From assembly GCA_014802705.1 (NCBI GenBank), contig JAAVBR010000052.1:1-8119 (forward strand): 8,119 nucleotides of DNA, written 5' to 3'. This stretch comes from a bacterium (GTDB lineage: Bacteria > Pseudomonadota > Alphaproteobacteria > Rs-D84). Both the position numbers and the translations under genes were made by a program. Shown here in pieces: positions 5,805 through 8,119 of the stretch. A model generated the notes under the pieces. That model saw only the letters and a list, made by a program, of their open reading frames with translations. It ran no database searches and was not told where the DNA came from. Within the stretch, counting starts at the first letter, position 1; each line of letters starts with the position of its first letter.

Positions 5805-6683
5805 ATGCCCGCAAAACACAGAAACACCGCACGCGAATGGTTTAACACAATATTTTATGGGGCGTTGATCGCCATTATATTCCGCAGTTTTTTGTTAGAA
5901 CCCTTTAACATTCCGTCGGAATCGATGGTGCCGACGTTACAGATTGGGGATCATATCTTTGTAGAAAAATGGTCGTATGGCTATTCCCGCTATTCTTTCC
6001 CGTTTGGGTCATGGCATATATGGAACGGACGCTTCTTGGGGTCGGAACCCAATGTGGGGGACGTGATTGTCTTTCGCAATCCGACGGATGAACGCCTGGA
6101 TTATGTCAAGCGTCTGATCGGCCGCCCCGGCGACACGATCCAGATGATTGCCGGCCGTCTGTATATCAACGGGGACATTGTCCCGCGCAGCAATCCGCGC
6201 CCGTATATTGTGGCGACACTGCCGCGGTCCACGCGGTCGGTCGGTTTCTATCAGAACGGCATCGCGATCAAGGGCAACAAGATCTGGCAGGATAACGCCC
6301 CGTTTGAATACGGATACACGATTGAATATAAATCTGATCAGTTCTGTCGTATGTATCCGCAAAAATGCGGCATTTTCCAGGTAACGGAATACACCGAAAC
6401 ACTGCCCAATGGTGTCGAACACAGTATTATTGAATATGCCGATGATGCCGAATATGACAACACGTGGCTGTTCACAGTGCCCGACGGTCATTATTTCTTT
6501 ATGGGCGACAATCGTGACAACAGCAGTGACAGCCGCGCCAGCGTCGGCTATGTCCCGCGGGATTATTTGCTGGGCAAGGTATGGTTTACCTGGTATTCGC
6601 ATAACTATTATTCATCGATGCTGGCCGTGTGGAATTGGGGGGATAAAATGCGCTGGTCCAGATGGGGTATGGGGATTAAATAA
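5805..6683 (+). CDS. lepB: Signal peptidase I
   Basis: LepB removes signal peptides from exported proteins at the outer face of the inner membrane, using a Ser/Lys dyad. From ATG 5805 the product is 292 residues. A short polar N-terminus is followed by one membrane anchor at about 15-31. Then comes PSESMVPTL with nucleophile Ser40, YVKRLIGRPGD with general base Lys102, and the family box GDNRDNSSDSR (234-244). The region between Lys102 and this box carries the variable beta-rich insertion, with two Cys (181 and 188) that could form a disulfide. The aromatic/basic tail WGDKMRWSRWG resembles alphaproteobacterial LepB ends. The start is chosen by AAAGGA seven bases upstream. The gene diverges from comM and is followed immediately, with no spacer, by rnc, so the two are almost certainly cotranscribed. 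Confidence 0.96.
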   Translation: MPAKHRNTAREWFNTIFYGALIAIIFRSFLLEPFNIPSESMVPTLQIGDHIFVEKWSYGYSRYSFPFGSWHIWNGRFLGSEPNVGDVIVFRNPTDERLDYVKRLIGRPGDTIQMIAGRLYINGDIVPRSNPRPYIVATLPRSTRSVGFYQNGIAIKGNKIWQDNAPFEYGYTIEYKSDQFCRMYPQKCGIFQVTEYTETLPNGVEHSIIEYADDAEYDNTWLFTVPDGHYFFMGDNRDNSSDSRASVGYVPRDYLLGKVWFTWYSHNYYSSMLAVWNWGDKMRWSRWGMGIK

Positions 6684-7316
6684 TTGAAGAACTTAAACTA
6701 TCATTTCAAAGACACAGGCCTGCGGGATTTGGCCTTGACCCAAAGTGGGGCGGATGCCGTCCATAATAACGAACGCCTGGAATTTATCGGGGATCGGGTG
6801 TTGGGCTTGACGGTCGCGACATTGTTGTACGACATGTTCCCGTCAGAGGCAGAAGGTGAACTCGCCCGGCGGCATGCGGTGCTGGTGTCGACCGATACGT
6901 TGGCCACGGTGGCCGGCCGCGTCGGTCTGGACCAAGAATTACGCCACGGGCATATGACGGCCGGCCGCATCCGCCATATTTTGGCCAACGCGATGGAGGC
7001 GATATTGGGCGCCATCTATCTGGACGGGGGCTTTGACGCGGCGGCGCATGTGATTACGGATCTGTGGCGGGATTTGGCCGCGTCGCAATCGGTCGCGCCC
7101 AAGGATCCCAAAACCGCCCTGCAAGAATTGGTTCAAAAGCGGGAACATGGGACGTTGCCCGTCTATGAATATCGGGCCCCGACGGGGGCATCGCACAATC
7201 CGGTGTTCCAGGTGACGGTCACGGCCCTGGGGCAATCGGCGACGGCAACGGGGACATCCAAAAAGGGCGCCAGCCTGGCCGCCGCAGACGCGCTGTTGAA
7301 AATCCTTGCAATTTAA
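6684..7316 (+). CDS. rnc: Ribonuclease III
   Basis: RNase III cleaves double-stranded RNA as a homodimer, processing the 30S pre-rRNA and structured mRNAs in the cytoplasm. The catalytic domain covers about 1-135, with the signature helix NERLEFIGDRVLGL (29-42), carrying Glu30, Glu33 and Asp37. The second acidic block is ILANAMEAILGAIYLD (99-114). Glu105 is retained there, but the position usually Asp (D114 in E. coli) is Asn102. A double-stranded RNA-binding domain, PKTALQEL to LLKIL, spans about 142-208. At 210 residues it is slightly shorter than E. coli RNase III (226). Translation must begin at TTG 6684. The codon just upstream is the in-frame lepB stop, and the next useful start would lose the conserved LNYHFKD segment. 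GGGGA at 6671-6675 is a plausible ribosome binding site. The lepB-rnc pairing is standard in Alphaproteobacteria, but the usual era does not follow. Confidence 0.95.
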   Translation: MKNLNYHFKDTGLRDLALTQSGADAVHNNERLEFIGDRVLGLTVATLLYDMFPSEAEGELARRHAVLVSTDTLATVAGRVGLDQELRHGHMTAGRIRHILANAMEAILGAIYLDGGFDAAAHVITDLWRDLAASQSVAPKDPKTALQELVQKREHGTLPVYEYRAPTGASHNPVFQVTVTALGQSATATGTSKKGASLAAADALLKILAI

Positions 7317-7334
7317 GGGGCGCGCCGCTAAGAT
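7306..7334 (+). promoter_or_regulatory. Predicted secG promoter
   Basis: TTGCAA (7306-7311), a 17-bp spacer containing the palindrome GGCGCGCC (7319-7326), and TAAGAT (7329-7334) form a sigma-70-type promoter. It overlaps the last codons of rnc. Initiation near 7341 would give a leader of about 25 bases. Confidence 0.5.
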
Positions 7335-7353
7335 TTAAACCAAAGTAAATAAA

Positions 7354-7359
7354 AAAGGA
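7354..7359 (+). promoter_or_regulatory. Ribosome binding site of secG
   Basis: AAAGGA lies six bases upstream of ATG 7366 and confirms this start. Confidence 0.7.
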
Positions 7360-7365
7360 CAAAGT

Positions 7366-7692
7366 ATGTTTTCGATTTTGTTGGTTCTGTTGATTATTGT
7401 GGCGGTGTTTATGATTGGCCTGATTTTATTACAGAAGTCTGAGGGCAGCGGCATGTCCGGTTCATCGGCGGCGTCCATGTTTGGCGGGGCGCTGACGGGG
7501 GCGGCGGCGGGAAATTTCCTGACGCGGTTGACGGCATGGCTGGCCACGATTTTCTTTGTGCTGTGCGCGGCATTGGCGTTGGTGTCATCGCGGTCAAATA
7601 TGGCGATGCAGCAAAGTGAACTGCGCCAGGAATTGGTGTCGCAATCGGCCCCGGCACAGAGCCCGACCACACCCGCCGTTCCGGAAAATTAA
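7366..7692 (+). CDS. secG: Protein translocase subunit SecG
   Basis: SecG is the small non-essential subunit of the SecYEG channel and assists SecA-driven export across the inner membrane. The 108-residue product has two hydrophobic segments, about 2-22 and 54-75. They flank a Gly/Ser/Ala-rich loop that begins with the family block LILLQKSEGSG and contains FGGALTGAAAGNFLTR. The C-terminal 30 residues are Gln/Ser/Pro/Thr-rich and low in complexity, as in many SecG proteins. A Shine-Dalgarno sequence and a predicted promoter lie in the 49-bp gap after rnc. A strong terminator follows directly, so secG can be expressed alone or by read-through from lepB-rnc. Placement next to lepB puts two export functions together. 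The pyrG neighbour often found after secG in Alphaproteobacteria is absent here. Confidence 0.93.
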   Translation: MFSILLVLLIIVAVFMIGLILLQKSEGSGMSGSSAASMFGGALTGAAAGNFLTRLTAWLATIFFVLCAALALVSSRSNMAMQQSELRQELVSQSAPAQSPTTPAVPEN

Positions 7693-7694
7693 AG

Positions 7695-7723
7695 TCCCCC
7701 CGCGTTCCCGCGGGGATTTTTTT
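7695..7723 (+). terminator. Intrinsic terminator after secG
   Basis: CCCCGCG (7698-7704), loop TTCC and CGCGGGG (7709-7715) make a seven-pair GC stem, followed by A and seven T (7717-7723). It starts three bases past the secG stop and separates secG from the next gene. Confidence 0.9.
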
Positions 7724-7728
7724 AAGGC

Positions 7729-7758
7729 TTGACGTGCACCCCCAAAAAGTCATACATT
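7729..7758 (+). promoter_or_regulatory. Predicted promoter of the downstream membrane-protein gene
   Basis: TTGACG (7729-7734) is a near-consensus -35. The best -10 is TACATT (7753-7758) at 18-bp spacing; ATACAT at 17 is also possible. It lies just past the secG terminator, consistent with an independent unit with a leader of about 25-30 bases. The -10 is the weaker half. Confidence 0.45.
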
Positions 7759-7790
7759 GGGCACACCATATAACCAAAGGAAGAACCACT

Positions 7791-8119
7791 ATGACATCGT
7801 TATTTCCGGGTGTCACGCCCGAAGAGCTGGAATCCATCAAGGCACAACAGACGGCATCGGCCCAGGCCGCGGCCGAACAGAAGTTTGAAAACGAAGTGGA
7901 ACAGATGGCCAAATATACGGGCGAACGTGCCCTGTGGGGTACTCTGATCCGCTATGCGGCGTCGGGTTGGGCGCTGGCCCTGGTTGTGGTAACGATGATG
8001 TGGTTGGCCCGCTATGCCGGGGATCGCCTGGATCAGAAATATGGTTCCCCCATCGGGGTTCAACGCCATATGCCCTATCGCGAAATGGTGAAAGAGGCCA
8101 TCAGTGCCACCTATGTGTC
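7791..8119 (+). CDS. Unrecognised single-pass membrane protein (3' end outside window)
   Basis: An open frame runs from ATG 7791 to the right edge, giving 109 complete codons without a stop. AAAGGAA (7776-7782) is a suitable ribosome binding site, and a promoter and upstream terminator frame the gene. The N-terminal 48 residues are hydrophilic, rich in Glu, Gln and Ala, and likely helical (EELESIKAQQ, AAAEQKFENEVEQMAKY). One strongly hydrophobic segment follows at about 55-75 (SGWALALVVVTMMWLARYAG), and then a charged stretch with DRLDQKYGS and PYREMVKEA. There is no signal-peptide cleavage motif, so it is probably anchored with the N-terminal part in the cytoplasm. DRLDQKYGS loosely recalls AtpI (ATP synthase protein I), but the glycine-rich AtpI helices are missing. 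I do not recognise a family and assign no function. Confidence 0.8.
   Translation, partial: MTSLFPGVTPEELESIKAQQTASAQAAAEQKFENEVEQMAKYTGERALWGTLIRYAASGWALALVVVTMMWLARYAGDRLDQKYGSPIGVQRHMPYREMVKEAISATYV

Noticed and set aside
6009..6602. 197-codon minus-strand frame opposite lepB
   Set aside because: It lies wholly antisense to the catalytic core of signal peptidase I, and the translation has no recognisable motif.
7317..7335. Terminator between rnc and secG
   Set aside because: GGCGCGCC is only a short palindrome with no loop and no T tract. The stretch fits the spacer of a secG promoter better.
7409..7912. 167-codon minus-strand frame across secG and the next gene
   Set aside because: It runs through the secG terminator and two promoter/ribosome-binding regions of opposite polarity. 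Its Pro/Ser/Cys-rich product looks like a shadow.

Overview
The window looks like ordinary chromosomal housekeeping DNA from an alphaproteobacterium of moderately high GC. Three things point there: lepB is directly followed by rnc, the RNase III carries a GDRVLGL active-site helix, and an RNase J and a ComM-type AAA+ protein lie nearby. The class is an inference from gene order and motifs. I cannot name a genus.

Layout: the left edge holds the last codons of a + strand gene, read most plausibly in frame 3 and ending at 161. A bidirectional terminator follows at 253-282. Positions 281-5734 carry three minus-strand genes, in transcription order comM (Mg-chelatase-like ATPase), a compact class A penicillin-binding protein, and rnj (RNase J with an unusual Lys/Ala/Pro-rich N-terminal extension). 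comM and the PBP gene are 24 bp apart and look cotranscribed. rnj sits behind a 270-bp gap with its own predicted promoter, repeats and a palindrome. Positions 5805-7692 run on the + strand: lepB (signal peptidase I), rnc (RNase III) abutting the lepB stop, then secG with its own promoter and a strong terminator. A + strand gene for an unrecognised single-pass membrane protein starts at 7791 and runs off the right edge.

Functionally this is a mix of protein export (SecG in the translocon, LepB removing signal peptides), RNA turnover (RNase J, RNase III), wall synthesis (PBP) and DNA processing or transformation (ComM). The most interesting structure is regulatory. comM and lepB diverge from a 39-bp region built on 13-bp perfect inverted repeats. 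The repeats carry overlapping promoters on both strands, each with 17-bp -35/-10 spacing. The comM promoter would start transcription at or beside the A of the comM ATG, so its mRNA should be leaderless. I saw no mobile element, CRISPR array, tRNA or rRNA, and no convincing new multi-gene system. The observations are at the level of regulatory architecture and protein variants.
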